Notes: generated by a model not told the origin, from the sequence alone. Counted from the stretch's first letter, positions 51,578 through 63,730 are shown. The stretch: 64,000 nucleotides of DNA from Ptychodera flava (GCF_041260155.1 NC_091948.1:5407501-5471500); one strand, 5' to 3'. Program-made: numbers and translations.

Positions 51578-51793
51578 TGTTATGTATGTATGTATGTATG
51601 TATGTATGTATGTATGTATGTATGTATGTATGTATGTATGTATGTATGTATGTATGTATGTATGTATGTATGTATGTATGTATGTATGTATGTATGTATG
51701 TATGTATGTATGTATGTATGTATGTATGTATGTATGTATGTATGTATGTATGTATGTATGTATGTATGTATGTATGTATGTATGTATGTATGA
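51578..51793. repeat. (TATG)n tetranucleotide array
   Basis: About 210 bp of nearly perfect TATG/GTAT repeat, with further GTAT/GTGT sequence to about 51845. The methionine-tyrosine-valine-cysteine translation is an artefact. Confidence 0.97.
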
Positions 51794-51849
51794 TGTATAT
51801 GTGTATGTGTGTATATATGTGTGTATGTGTGTATGTATGTATGTAAATT

Positions 51850-51921
51850 TGTAGGTAGGTAGGTAGGTAGGCAGGCAGGCAGGTAGATAGGTAGGCAGGC
51901 AGGTAGGTAGGTAGGTAGGTT
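51850..51921. repeat. (TAGG/CAGG)n array
   Basis: Tetranucleotide repeat of GTAG/GCAG units immediately after the TATG array. Confidence 0.9.
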
Positions 51922-52050
51922 GGTACTTAGCTACTTACACGTCATCAGTAAGACGACAAATGTTGTTCAATCGTAATCTAGTTCCAATAGCGCCAGAATA
52001 CCGCATTTCTTTTCATTACGTTTGGTGATCGTTGGAGGTTACGGTGTTAC

Positions 52051-52224
52051 CTTAAGTGTACCGTGGTAGCCCATTCCTTTGGCGCCAACACCCTCTAAGA
52101 CTAAATTTTCAAACGGGTAGCGGTAACGCCCAAGTTCCAACTCCTCTGGAGTGAATTCGAGAGCGCAGTTTCTCAGTTCTTCATCTTTCGCCATCCTCGA
52201 CGATCCGAACTGTCCCATAGTGAA
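52051..52224 (-). CDS. Exon with patatin-like phospholipase N-terminal motif
   Basis: A 174-bp open exon (58 codons) between a CTTTACAG acceptor and an AAG|GTAACA donor on the minus strand, phase 0 at both ends. It encodes a helical lead-in (EFTPEELELGRYRYPF) and then NLVLEGVGAKGMGYHGTLK, which is the first strand and glycine-rich oxyanion loop of patatin-like phospholipases (usual form G-G-G-x-K/R-G). Here the second glycine is valine, G-V-G-A-K-G. No exon with the catalytic G-x-S-x-G serine motif is seen between this and the EF-hand exons at 51159. It probably belongs to the decayed EF-hand/patatin gene, or to a separate decayed copy. Confidence 0.6.
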
Positions 52225-52514
52225 CTGTAAAGATGTGCGATGGGTTACGACGAAAACGGTTTTTTAACCTTTGCGGGTTGCCATCGATACAGATGTTTCT
52301 TAATGTGCTCTGCCGTGTAGCAATCACATAAAGGCTTTAAAGCTAGGCAAACTGTTCCACCAAACCGTGTAGTCATGCTAATTGATGACCTTTGACGTTT
52401 GACATTAGTTATACCATTGTTAAATGATAATCTGAATGTTTAGTGTTAAATTGCATAATTTGAAGGTTATTCAATGCCAAATTTAAAACTTCAAGAATGA
52501 GAGATAGGCATCAC

Positions 52515-52592
52515 ATTTTTGGTCCACGATTGAGTGTATTCGACAATGCCTTGGGCTATGTCATGGGTCTCTTCTTCCAGACATCTGCGCTT
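52515..52592 (-). CDS. Possible upstream exon of the patatin-like gene
   Basis: A 78-bp open stretch with an ATAG acceptor and a GTGATG donor, phase 0, giving KRRCLEEETHDIAQGIVEYT followed by QSWTKN. It would splice in frame to the patatin exon at 52224. Support is only positional and by reading frame. Confidence 0.3.
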
Positions 52593-52856
52593 CTATGAAC
52601 AAATCTTGGTGTGTCCGTAATCAGGTTTTTGTGTACTCGGTAGCTGAACAAGTTGACGGCAAAGGTTCACGCCATTTAGCATACAAATTGTTTTTGTAAA
52701 GTCTTCTAACTACTTCGTATTTGATATGTTACATGTATTCAGAGAATGACCAAGTACGGGTAAATGATGGACCCAGAACGTAGTACTATAGTTCGGTTTA
52801 AGATGCGCTGATAGTCTATAAAGTGTTACGTCTGCTACGAATGGTAAGGTTTTGAA

Positions 52857-52887
52857 CAAATAAATAAATGATAAATAAATAAATGAA

Positions 52888-52923
<36 letters not shown>

Positions 52924-52956
52924 AGGTAGGATAGGTAGGTAGGTAGGTAGGTAAGT
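52857..52956. repeat. (AAAT)n and (TAGG)n microsatellite
   Basis: About 65 bp of AAAT units followed by about 30 bp of TAGG units. Confidence 0.9.
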
Positions 52957-53235
52957 AAGTGAATAAACAAATAAACGAATAATAATTTTATCGTTCGTCT
53001 TCAGGATAGACGTCATAAAGCGAAAAAAATCAAGATTCAAAAATAAATGATCTCCACATTCCGTTATGTCTATATAGTTATGATTTTTATTTACGGACTA
53101 AGAGGTATTTAAGACAGGGCATGCTAACAATAATTATATAAAATCCAGTTTTCATGTGCAATGCCGATCTATGTAGTGAAACATCCCAGTGAACTTTGAC
53201 CTCGAGAAGGAGAATAGAACATTATATACAAGGGT

Positions 53236-53899
53236 ATACCTTATAGACACTTTCAGGTTTTTATTTTTTTCTGAGTTATAGAAGTCCCAAACCCCAATAG
53301 AGTATATACTTTCCAAAAGCCCTGATATCGGGAAATCCGAGCGTGCACAGTCATTATTTGCATAAAATTTCCATAATAGTCACGTGACAAGTGTTTTGCA
53401 GAACTTTTCAAAATCGGGTTTTCCTCCCTTTAGCGAAAACGCTGCAAGATTTCCTGTTGAATTCATGCATTGGCAAGTCTTAGCACTACCCTTCGAATCT
53501 GTGTCTGCGATTTTTCCTCCGCGTCTCCATTCAAATTACATTGCACGACAATTACAATTCCTTGAAAAGTACCTTAGTCTAACACCTTTAATAGCGCATA
53601 ACAAAAAAGCAAAAGGCATGTAAAGGAAATCACAGACAAGGATTTGAAGGATATTACCAAGGCTTGTCAATGCACAAATTTCAACCGGAAATCGTGGAGC
53701 GGTTTCGCTGAAGGGAAGAAAAACCGATTTTACAAGGTTCAGCAAAACGCTTGTCGCGGGACAATTATGCAAATAATGACTATGTACTGTGCACGATAGG
53801 ATTTCCCAATATGAGAGCTTTCAGAAAGTATATACTTTATTGGGCTTTGGGACTTCTTTAATGGAGAAAAAATAAAATCTGAAAGTGTCTATAAGGTAT
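53236..53899. mobile_element. Long fold-back element, about 664 bp
   Basis: Almost the whole element is an inverted repeat with arms of about 330 bp. The left arm begins ATACCTTATAGACACTTTCA and continues through GAAGTCCCAAA, GTATATACTTTC, CATTATTTGCATAA and AAAATCGG; the right arm has the complement of each in mirror order. No open frame is shared. A non-autonomous DNA transposon is likely; I could not define a clear target duplication. Confidence 0.8.
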
Positions 53900-56153
53900 G
53901 TCGCTACCTTAATTTAACACTGTCTTCTGGATATTACATTCGTTTTTGTCCAGTCAATCGGCACATGAGTGACACCACAAGTCACTGTGAGGTGTGCACG
54001 GCATTGAAATGGCTGCCGGGTACATCGATTTTTACCCACAATGCTCTCTGACAGCAGCAACAACAATACATTCGTTATATGTATAAAGTTTAAAACGCGT
54101 TTATGCGACTTCGCAAAATCAAAGTATTGGCATTTCCTTTAAAATTACATTTGTTGCAGGGAACAGAGATTAGCTAAGACTGTGATGAGAAAAAGATGTA
54201 TTCCCGTCTTAGCTGATTTAGATACACCGTATAGAAATACATATTATCTTTGACTTTATACAATTCACACTATTTTAAGACAAATTCGGTTCTGAAACAT
54301 GTAGATAAAATTTGAAGCATTGCTTTTTCCTGCAACGTAGACTTCTAAAACGTTACTTTACGAATGACTTCAATAATTTATGTAAAAAATATGTGTCGCT
54401 TCATACAATGAAGGTGTACAATGATATCTTTATCAAAAGAACTCAAGAAAATTGCTCAGTCGGCATTTTACACAGGTCTTTCTTGAACAAAGAAATAATC
54501 TTACCATTTTATCTTGAAATCTAGCGCGATGACACCGCATAGTAAAGGTATTCTACAAAATGACTTGTCATTCCGATTCTTTTGTGAAACTTTCAAAAAG
54601 AAAGTTAGAGAGTTTTTGCGTTTCTACATGCGAACCATGGAATTTGCTGATACTGCACTGCCTATAGATAGTTTCTTTGTTAAAACACGTTAAGTTGAGT
54701 TGAAAAAGACTGGTATAAAGCCCTAATATCTGCGACTGTGCAATAAACCGATCTCAAAATATCCCCAGTTTTCCTAGAGCTTTCTTTCTTTTAATAAGAC
54801 CAATTAAAGACTGAAAAAGTGTATAACACTGTCATAAGTGTCGAAAGTGGTTCCCGCCAATTTCAAAAACTGATCATGTGACAGAAAAAATAAAGATATT
54901 ACGACAACAAAATGTTAGCCATCGTGTGTTGGGCATTCAATTGAAAGTAAATGAAATCAGGTTTGTTTCTTCTATGATCACGATGTGTATGTGCAGTAAA
55001 TACTGCATTTTTTGTACTTTTGCGTGGGGCGCCATCTTATGAGTGCGGCACCCGTTTATTATTACCTATTAAAACGCGTAGTCATGGTCCAAATCAGCGA
55101 GCAGTAATACTTCTATACATGTCCTTCAGTTAGCATATTTACATGAAGTTGATGAACCAACTTTGGTTTGAAAATAAAATCATGAAAATAATGCTTAACG
55201 TTCGCAGCTATTTGGGCTTTAAGACCAGTGTGTGACTTCATCTGAACTAGCTTTCTGATGACCTAGAAATACACCACACGTGCAAATAAAATTCTCCCTG
55301 AAAGGATTGATAAAACCAGGAATATGATGTCAATCGCTTGATTAAACTCTTGAATAATTTTATCATTTATTTGTTTATCAATGATTTATTTATCTCTGTG
55401 TCTGTTTACTGTAACTTATTTTCTGTATATTTTGTGATGTATGCGATTGGGCCGGTGGCCTTCTAGAGCAATAAACCATATTATATTATATTAAAACTCT
55501 TGAACATTATGTAAATCGCTGTACCTTATCCTATTCAACTTCCTCGGTTTACCTTGTTAAACTTCTCAGCCTCGGCGTGTCGACTGAGTGTTGTGTTTCG
55601 TCTCTTTGAAAATCAGAAAAAAAATGTACGGTGTTTCGATGCGATGAAGCATTTTTGGAAAAGTACCTATCATGCTGACGAGATTTACCATTGTCTCTAA
55701 GTAATTACTTCAGGTACGCACTGAAGAGGATTCTGAGATATGACCCATCCTGTAAACGCAATCAGAGTGATTATCTTATTTGTCCTTGTGTTTCGCTTCA
55801 ATAGAACATGACGAATTTACTTTGTTTTTGTCTCGTTGTTGGATGTGAGTATACATGTTGAATCATTTGTGAGTTTTGATTTGAGTCGACAGTTCTGACT
55901 AAATAATCTGTGATGTTGAGTTGATTCCATGCCTTGGAAGGCGAACACGATGCGTTCTCGAACAGTACAGCAAAAGTTAAGCCTTCAAATTTTGGAGAAT
56001 TGAACAGTAACATGATGGAACACGCTCCTCCTGCACAGACTGATCTTGAATGCCTGTGAAGGGCTCTTTGAACCGTGTCCTCTTCTGGCGAAGAATCGCG
56101 CCCTCAATGATTAGAAATTCTTTCGCGACATCAGATTACCCATGGTCCTCATG
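53900..56153. other. Intergenic DNA 3' of the EF-hand/patatin gene
   Basis: No exon recognised. It should include the 3' untranslated region of the gene ending at 56154. Confidence 0.5.
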
Positions 56154-59100
56154 TCAGTAGTGAGCGTTGCTGAGCGTTCTCTTCGGCGGAGGGTTGAACT
56201 TGGCAACGTAGTGCTTCAAGAAGGTGATCGTAGCTTTAGCTCCTTGCTATGGAGGAACAAATGGAAATGGACATGAAATGATGCTAGGAAAGTGGTAACA
56301 ATAAACCAGTTTCTTCCGAAACAATCCCCCTACGATATAATGTAACTGTAAATTGCACAAGGTAGGTAAATGCAATTGAGAATACAATAGAATAAATGTT
56401 ATAGGCCATATCTCAACATTTTAACTGCAGGGCATACACATGGTGATATTTCAAAACTCAATGCAAAGAAAACATCTTGGAAAGGAAAGAATTGAACATA
56501 TTATAAGCTTAATTGTGCCTTCATAATATAATTCTGAAAGTTTAAATCAAAGAATTCCGTTCTTAAGGAAAACAACACGAATCAACGTCACGAGGAGGAC
56601 ATCCCGATTTAAGCAAACGTATATGTATAAGGTGAATTATCGAGTTACCTTGATAGCAAAAAGCTTGTCAGCTGGTTCCAAGTAAAAATCACCTCCTTCT
56701 ATATAGTCAAGATAAATAGCTACAGTTCGGTCAAGATCACGTTCCTTCAAATAGAACAGCAAAAATAGCGGATTTTTCTGACCTTTCATAATGTAATACA
56801 TGTATTTAACAGCAAGTAATGACAAATTGAATGCTAAAATTTCAGGAGTCCAAGAAAATCGTCCTTCATGAGCGACATTGAACTGCACGCAATATGTCGC
56901 AATCACTCTCTGCAAGAGTAGCAATGAATTTGATGACGTCACGTGCTTGCTCGTGACATGCAAGTCGTCTTGTTCACAGGCATTTTCTTGCACGCCTTTC
57001 CGAGAGCAACTCATTAGTTTACCTTACACTGAAATAAGATCATATTTAATTTTCTTGATTGACAAAGTTCTCGTTTCTCAAGTGATATGCAAGTAACATA
57101 ATGTGCTGGAAGAAATAGACATAGCTATAATAACCGTGACAGCGACGGCAAATCTTCATTAATTGGACCGTCCTAGCGAAATATGGCCCACGCCCTTCGA
57201 TATTTCAGGATACAGGTGTCGTTTTTCTAAGGATGTGCATGTTGTCATCTTTGCTTTCGTTTACGTTTCGTGAACAGGACATTTGAATAACGAGAATAAG
57301 ATTATTTGTTGTACGCTTACTTCGTTGTACAGCCTCTTGACGTTGGTGAGAACAGTTTCCTGTACGGCTGTGAGGTAGTCACCTACGTTGTTCACTTCGT
57401 AACGGTCGTAGCCAGTGAACATACTCCACAGCCTAACTCCTCGTTCCTGAGCGAACTGTATCAACTCCAGCATACTGATCTTGGTTGAGAAAAAGAGAGA
57501 GAGAGGGAGAAAGTTTTAGAAAGGTTGGGTGCTATCGATGAACCATCATTCACGAAAGCAAGCGAAAGATGGTAAATGTTAGCAACGACTTGTCTGAAAA
57601 CTTTCATGGGAATGATAAGCACGTAATTAGAATAGATCTTGGAAAATAAAAACGGAATGCTGACGGGATGCTGTCGTTTCATAATCCTATTCAAAACCAC
57701 TAGTGGCAAATGTGCTTTATATATTATGTTCTGGATTTCTCTACTTTTTATCTTACAAGACACGCCTGCACTGTTTCCCAGGCCACTGACGACTTGCCGG
57801 GACATTAGCATGTTGATGACTGCTAGTATGTGTCAAAACAGTAGTTTCATCAGTAACTTTGCATGCGATGGGAAATCGCGGCCCTTGTACCTTTTTTCGC
57901 TCGGACGTCTGCCAAAGATCGAGGGCCTTATGATGTCTTTCCAAATCTTTCTGTGTACTTTTTTACTGCTCTTAAATTCATTTATATACCTGTAATCGAG
58001 CATTATCGAATGCGTAAAGTAATGATATGATTTACACACAAAAGTTGCTTCTCAAAAGTTTGAGATTTATCAAATTTAAATATGGAAAGAGATATTGTAT
58101 TATATTTACCTCGCCGTCTTTGTCTTTATCCAAAACATCAAAGACAGTGTCTAATGTGTAGTCTTCTCCAAACAGAATCATTGCATCGATGTCCGTAAAA
58201 CGCCTATTCTGTGACATTAATTAGTACATTTGATGTAAAAGAGGCATCTTTGGGCTTAGCAATTAGATAGTTTGAGGGGCGGTCACACAGTGAAAGCGGA
58301 GTGAAATGTGCTGAAAAATTCAAACCTACTTTCTTGAAGATATTTTCACAACTTGAAGAGAATAATGTGGAATCATGAAGAAAACAATGTGCATGCTGTA
58401 ACAACTCTCGGAAAATTGTCTAAAATCTCAGAAGGCAAATGTAAATTTAGACATCTTCATTCTGAAGACAGCCTAGCTATACCTTACAAACCCCAACGTG
58501 TAGGTTTCTCTTTCAAACTTTGACACGCTGTGTTTTTTTATGTTATCCAAAAATAAAAAATAAAACTGTCGAATTCAACGACCGACATTTTTTTCTTATT
58601 CAATCGGCGATTTATAAAACAAAAACGTAAATAGAGTAAATAAAGCGACCTATAACACAGGGGGCAGATGAAAGTCCCCTGGGGTGGGGAGGAGGGTTTT
58701 TTGTGCAACGGTTTACCTTATTTTATTTTATTAATTTTGACTGTGATATTTCAAATAAAGTTCAACTCCAAACCGTCTGACTGCTTTCTTTATTACTACA
58801 AGTAACTTTATTAATTTTGACTGTGGTATTTCAAATAAAGATTTCGACTCCATACCGTCTGACTGCTTTATATATTAACGACAAGTCCTTATCTCCTCTC
58901 CAACTTGTGTATACACCACTGTAATTGCTCCGAAAACATTGCCAACTTGCTAATCCGCTGTCGGTATCAGCGGATTAAGTGATTGAGTCAACACCACAGC
59001 CGTCCCACACGCATTAAACCTTATTTCACTACGTGTGGGACGGCTGTGGTGTTGACTTAATAAGCTAATCCGCTGATACGCGCAGTCATTAACAAGTTGG

Positions 59101-60804
59101 CAATGTTTGTGCAGCAATTAGAGTGGTATGTGCACTGGTTGAAGTGGAGATAAGGAATTGTAGGTATTGAAAACAGTCAAATTGGAGTCGAAAGCTTTAC
59201 TTGAAATATCACAGTCGAAATTAATAAAATCAAATAAGGTAAACCGTTGCACAAAAAACCCTCCTCCCCACCCCAGGGGACTTTCATCTGCCCCCTGTAC
59301 CTATAATCAATCAATTAATCTCAGTGTTTTCTGAATTATGAAGACATAATAAATGAAATATAGAAACAACGTTTTGTGAAATGCACATGCTATGAGTAAT
59401 GACGGCTTAGCAGTACTAACACATAATGGGTGAACACACTGCAAGCATTTGAAAATTCAAATTTTGAAGCATGAAAATCAACATTTCGTCGCGTCTTACG
59501 TCAGTAAAACGTCACTGACAATATCTCTTCTCTTTCGAAATGTATATGCTTATGTAAAAGTATTTTCAACACTTGTGTGAGTCTAAATCTGAGTAAAGCG
59601 AAAGGAATTTTTGAAAAGTGATGTAAGCTTTCGTAATCAGTGACTTTACAAGGCAATATGAATGAACAAATACCAAACTATAGAACGCACTATGAAGTGT
59701 TATTTTAGAGAAAGATTCCTGATATACATAAATCATGATAAACGGAGAACGACTGGAAAGATACCTACGCCTTCCTCATCACCTTACCGGCTGCAAATAG
59801 GCAAGATAAGAACAAATGAGAACAAACAGGAGAGTACCGTACATTATACAGCGGCAACAAAGGTTTGGAAATTTGTAGAGAAATAAAGTGAAAGTATGTT
59901 CTTAACGTTTCCCAAAAAGAACAGATTAATGTACTGATTTAATGATGTATTTATTTTAACTTTGAAAAGTCTAGAAATGAAAATTATTAAAAAGTATTAT
60001 ATAAACGTGAGTCACAAAAGACGTATCGTCATCGCCCACATCATTGAAGCACGTGACTGAAAAACTTTTCTCTGTACTAGTAAAAACGAATCTTTTCCCA
60101 TGTGGCTGCCATTACAGCAATTGAAGGAAGTAAGATTTCCAAATCGGGCGCTTTCTTTTTTACTGTTTGAAGACGACATAACCCTGCTTTTCAATCTAAT
60201 ACAGAGAATCGACAAGCAATAATTTGGTTTGATTTCGACAAATAATGATTTTAGAAACTGTTCAGTAAATATGTAGAATGAGAACAGGGCACGAGTATTC
60301 AGCTTAAAATAATTAAATTCTGTCAACCAGACTACACTTTAAAGTTACCATTCTCATTTGATATACCACTTGTTGGGACTCATTCTCAGTTTTTTTTGGA
60401 AATCAAAAATTTAAATTTTTTTATGGAGTTAACTCAGGGATGGCGGCCATTTTGAACTTCGATTATCAGTCAATGTTAAGTAATTGGTTTCTAAAGTAGC
60501 AAAATTTGCACGATGACAACTTAGTTTTACTCTTGATTTAGACAGGGAATGGTTAGTGGTTACATTGAAAAAAGTTTGAGCAAAAGTTCAAAAACTACGC
60601 AGTACTCTTTTACTACTAATACATATTACAGTACAAGTTTCGCTTACATTTTTGAAGATTTGTTCCAGCTCCTTTCTATCGATGGTGTCGCTCTTATCCA
60701 GGTCACCCTCTGATAAAAATTTTACAAATCTTGCCATAGCTGCGCAGGTCTCCGAGTATTGTAGCTGAGTGTCTTCCTTCAAACGATTCTTCTTCTTCTT
60801 TTTC
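56154..60804 (-). CDS. EF-hand/patatin-like phospholipase protein, 3' part
   Basis: Five exons with GT-AG introns: 60804-60648 (157 bp), 58208-58110 (99), 57479-57321 (159), 56744-56649 (96) and 56246-56154 (93, with stop). Exon 1 begins with one base of a split codon, so 5' exons lie beyond the window or were missed. EF-hand 1 is DLDKSDTIDRKE in exon 1; EF-hand 2, DKDKDGEISMLE, is completed across the intron between exons 2 and 3. Both have ideal calcium ligands at positions 1, 3, 5 and 12. Then come YLTAVQETVLTNVKRLY, DRTVAIYLDYIEGGDFYLEP and KLFAIKQGAKATITFLKHY, the usual C-terminal end of patatin-like phospholipases (R-T-I...DF-L...K..L...G...A..FL). I infer a calcium-sensing lipid acyl hydrolase; the catalytic serine region is not in view. 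Confidence 0.7.
58657..59298. mobile_element. Long fold-back element, about 642 bp, 8-bp direct repeats
   Basis: The outer arms are identical for more than 60 bp (ACAGGGGGCAGATGAAAG through GTGCAACGGTTTACC), and the match continues with decay to a centre near 59015. ACCTATAA flanks both sides (58648-58655 and 59299-59306), with one extra base on the left; 8-bp duplications and a CAGGG-like end are reminiscent of hAT elements. The left arm has an internal duplication of about 95 bp (TTTATTAATTTTGACTGTG...CGTCTGACTGCTTT). It lies 5' of the second exon of the EF-hand/patatin gene, within its first visible intron. Confidence 0.8.
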
Positions 60805-61393
60805 CTGAAATGAAGTCAGATTTAAAGGCATGATTTCCTGTTTTAACATTTCTCAAGGTCGTTTGCGCTCAAATTTGCCTCCACCAAACTGCCAATCAGG
60901 CGACACAGTCAAAATTTGGATACTTAGAGAAACCAATCACACAATATACACCGAGGTTTGAAATTCAAAATGGCCGCCATCCCGATTCGATTTTCACAAA
61001 AAAGGTTAAAACTTTATTCACTCCAAAAGATTCAAAACGAATATCTGTTTCCAATGAGTGTTCAACTTTAAAGCCAAACTGGTCGATACATTTTGCTGCA
61101 TTTTTCAGTACGATGTGTGCTGCTTATTTAAAGTAAAAACATGTTCCTGGTATCATAGGATGAACGATGCGTAGCTTGAGGGCGCTCTCTACGCTCCTCG
61201 ACGGATCTTTCAGTCTACTGGTATCATACCCTTAGAAAACGAGGATCTATATGAACCTATTTATATTGACGAAAATATACAACATGACATAATAACATTA
61301 TTTAGATAACTTTAAAGTTCCGGAATTAAGTACAAGGCGAAATTCTTTCGTTTGGTGTGAAAAGTAAAACGTCGTTCGAAAACAGTCGTTGTT
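60805..61393. other. Intron or intergenic DNA 5' of the EF-hand exon
   Basis: No patatin or other exon was recognised. A decayed relative of the 5749-6101 MITE is visible around 60910-60985 (AATTCAAAATGGCCGCCATC). Confidence 0.45.
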
Positions 61394-61500
61394 AGTCCCC
61401 ACGGACACCGTCCGGGGGGACTTATAGGTTTGTTCATGTCCGTGCGTGCGTGCGTGCGTGCGTGCGTGCGTCCGTTCACGCAGATATCTCAGAGACGCCA
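61394..61500 (+). repeat. Repeat-element end with (GTGC)n
   Basis: Starts AGTCCCCACGGACACCGTCC, then GGGGGGACTTATAGG, TCATGTCCGTGCGTGCG and CGTTCACGCAGATATCTCAG. The same end occurs at 61743 and 63682. Confidence 0.8.
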
Positions 61501-61742
61501 GGAGCGATTTCGTTCAAACTTGGTACAAGGATAGTACCCTACCTCATACAGATGGATATGCACGTTGATTTATTTCACAATGCGATCAAATTTGGCCGTG
61601 TTAGAGGACTTTTTAGTTTACACCTCCATAGACTCCCATGTATAAGGCAGCTCTCCATAGACTCCCATGTATAAGGCCAAAAAAAAATAAAATTTAGTTT
61701 CTCATCGTATTCATATTGCAAAAAGGATGCAGTGACAGTTTT

Positions 61743-63524
61743 TAGTCCCCACAGATAAAGTCCAGGGGGCTTATAGATTGGGTCATGTCCGTCCGTGAGT
61801 CCATCCGTGAGTCCATCCGTTCACGCAGATATCTCAGACACTTTGACAAAATGTCATGTGACCTTGATGACCTTTGACCTCAAATATACATATTTGTCCA
61901 TCAGTAACCACAAGTGCTAAACCTTTCATATATGGTATGATGGGACACCTTATGACGCCACATATTGTACCTCATTAATTGTGTGCATATCTAATTTTGA
62001 GCGAGCCAATAGAGCTTGATGTCTGATTTTTGGTATATAGGGATAACTTAGCAATACAATACAATTTTTTTGACAAAATGTCAAGTGACCTTGGTGACCT
62101 TTGACCTCAAATATACATATTTGTCCATAACTCAGTAACCACAAGTGCTACACCCTTCATATTTGGTATGATGGGACACCTTATGGAGCCACATATTGTA
62201 CCTCATTAATTAGCCAATAGAGCTAGAGGTCTGATTTTTGGTATATACTATATAGGGATAACTTTGCAATACAATTTTTTTGACAAAATGTCACGTGACG
62301 TCAATGACCTTTGACCTAAAATATACATATTTGTCCATAACTCAGTAACCACAAGTGCTACACTCTTCATATTTGGTATGATGGGACACCTTATGACGCC
62401 ACATATTGCACCTCATTAATTAGCCAATAGAGCTAGAGGTCTGATTTTTGGTATATACTATATAGGGATAACTTTGCAATACAAGTTTTTTGACAAAATG
62501 TCACGTGACGTCAATGACCTTTGACCTAAAATATACATATTTGTCCATAACTCAGTAACCACAAGTGCTACACCCTTCATATTTGGTATGATGGGACACC
62601 TTATGACGCTACATATTGTACCTCATTAATTATGCGCATATCTAATTTTGAGCGAGCCAATAGGGCTAGATGTCTGATTTTTTGTATATAGGGAAAACTT
62701 TGCAATACAATTTTTTTGACAAAATGTCATGTAACCTCAATGACCTTTGACCTCAAATATACATATTTGTCCATAACTCAGTAACCACAAGTGCTACACC
62801 CTTCATATTTGTTATGATGGGACACCTTATGGAGCCACATATTGCACCTCATTAATTATGCACATATCTAATTTTGAGCGAGCCAATAGAGCTAGATGTC
62901 TGATTTTTGGTATATAGGGATAATTATAGGATAGAAATTTTTTGTCAAAATGTCAAGTGACCTTGATAACCTTTTACCTAAAATACACGTTTATGTCAAT
63001 AAATAAATAACCACAAGTGCTATGTCCTTTATATTTAGTAGGATGGGAGACCTTATGACAACACACGCTTTACCCCATTAATTATGCTCATACATAATTC
63101 TGGGCAAGCCAATAGAGCTAGAGGTCTGAATTTTGGCATATAGGGATTAATTAGCAATACAATTTTTTTTTTTCAAAAATGTCACGTGACCTTGATGACC
63201 TTCGACCTTGATTATACTTATATATGCATAACTCAGTAACCACAAGTTCTTTACTCTTCAATTTTGATAGGATAACAGACCTTAAGATGTCACATCTTTT
63301 ACCTCATTTATTATGCGCATATGTATTTCTTGGCTGGCCAATACAGCTAGAGGTCTGATCTTTTTTCCCGATTTAGAACCATAACTTAGACATGCCTCTT
63401 GTTTCAAATTGGGAACAATGCCTATGTGCCCATAGATCTGAACATATACACTCCAGTGATACTTCTAAATGACCACATTTCCCTGCCCCGTCAAGACTAA
63501 TACTCCTATTACAAGTGGGGACTA
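61743..63524 (+). mobile_element. Non-autonomous element with seven internal tandem repeats
   Basis: Begins TAGTCCCCAC and ends GTGGGGACTA, giving 10-bp inverted ends. Inside are seven copies of a 210-228 bp unit marked by GACAAAATGTCANGTGAC, TGACCTTTGACC, TAACCACAAGTGCTACA, TGATGGGACACCTTATG and CCTCATTAATTA, starting near 61844, 62071, 62281, 62491, 62716, 62943 and 63170. No protein is encoded. The middle copies are most alike and the right-hand ones most decayed. Confidence 0.8.
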
Positions 63525-63681
63525 TGTCATCGTCAATGACTTGTTACTAGTGTCCAGGATCACCGTCCTAGCGTAGAGTATACCGGGAAGTGTGGCTGTG
63601 AGAGCTGCCGCGGCCCGTACGCAAAACCAGGCCATGCCAGGCCATCAACGCCTGTGTTGAAGAAAGAAAGAGTATGATTTT

Positions 63682-63730
63682 AGTCCCCAAGGACACCGTC
63701 CGGGGGGACTTATAGGTTTGGTCATGTCCG

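Noticed and set aside
51346-51854. Open frame with MYVC repeats
   Set aside because: Artefact of the (TATG)n array.
53384-53772. Similar 78-79 residue frames on opposite strands
   Set aside because: They mirror each other because the fold-back element is an inverted repeat, not because of coding.
61450-61674. 74-residue open frame starting MRACVRASVHADIS
   Set aside because: Translation of the dispersed AGTCCCC repeat; similar frames recur in each copy.
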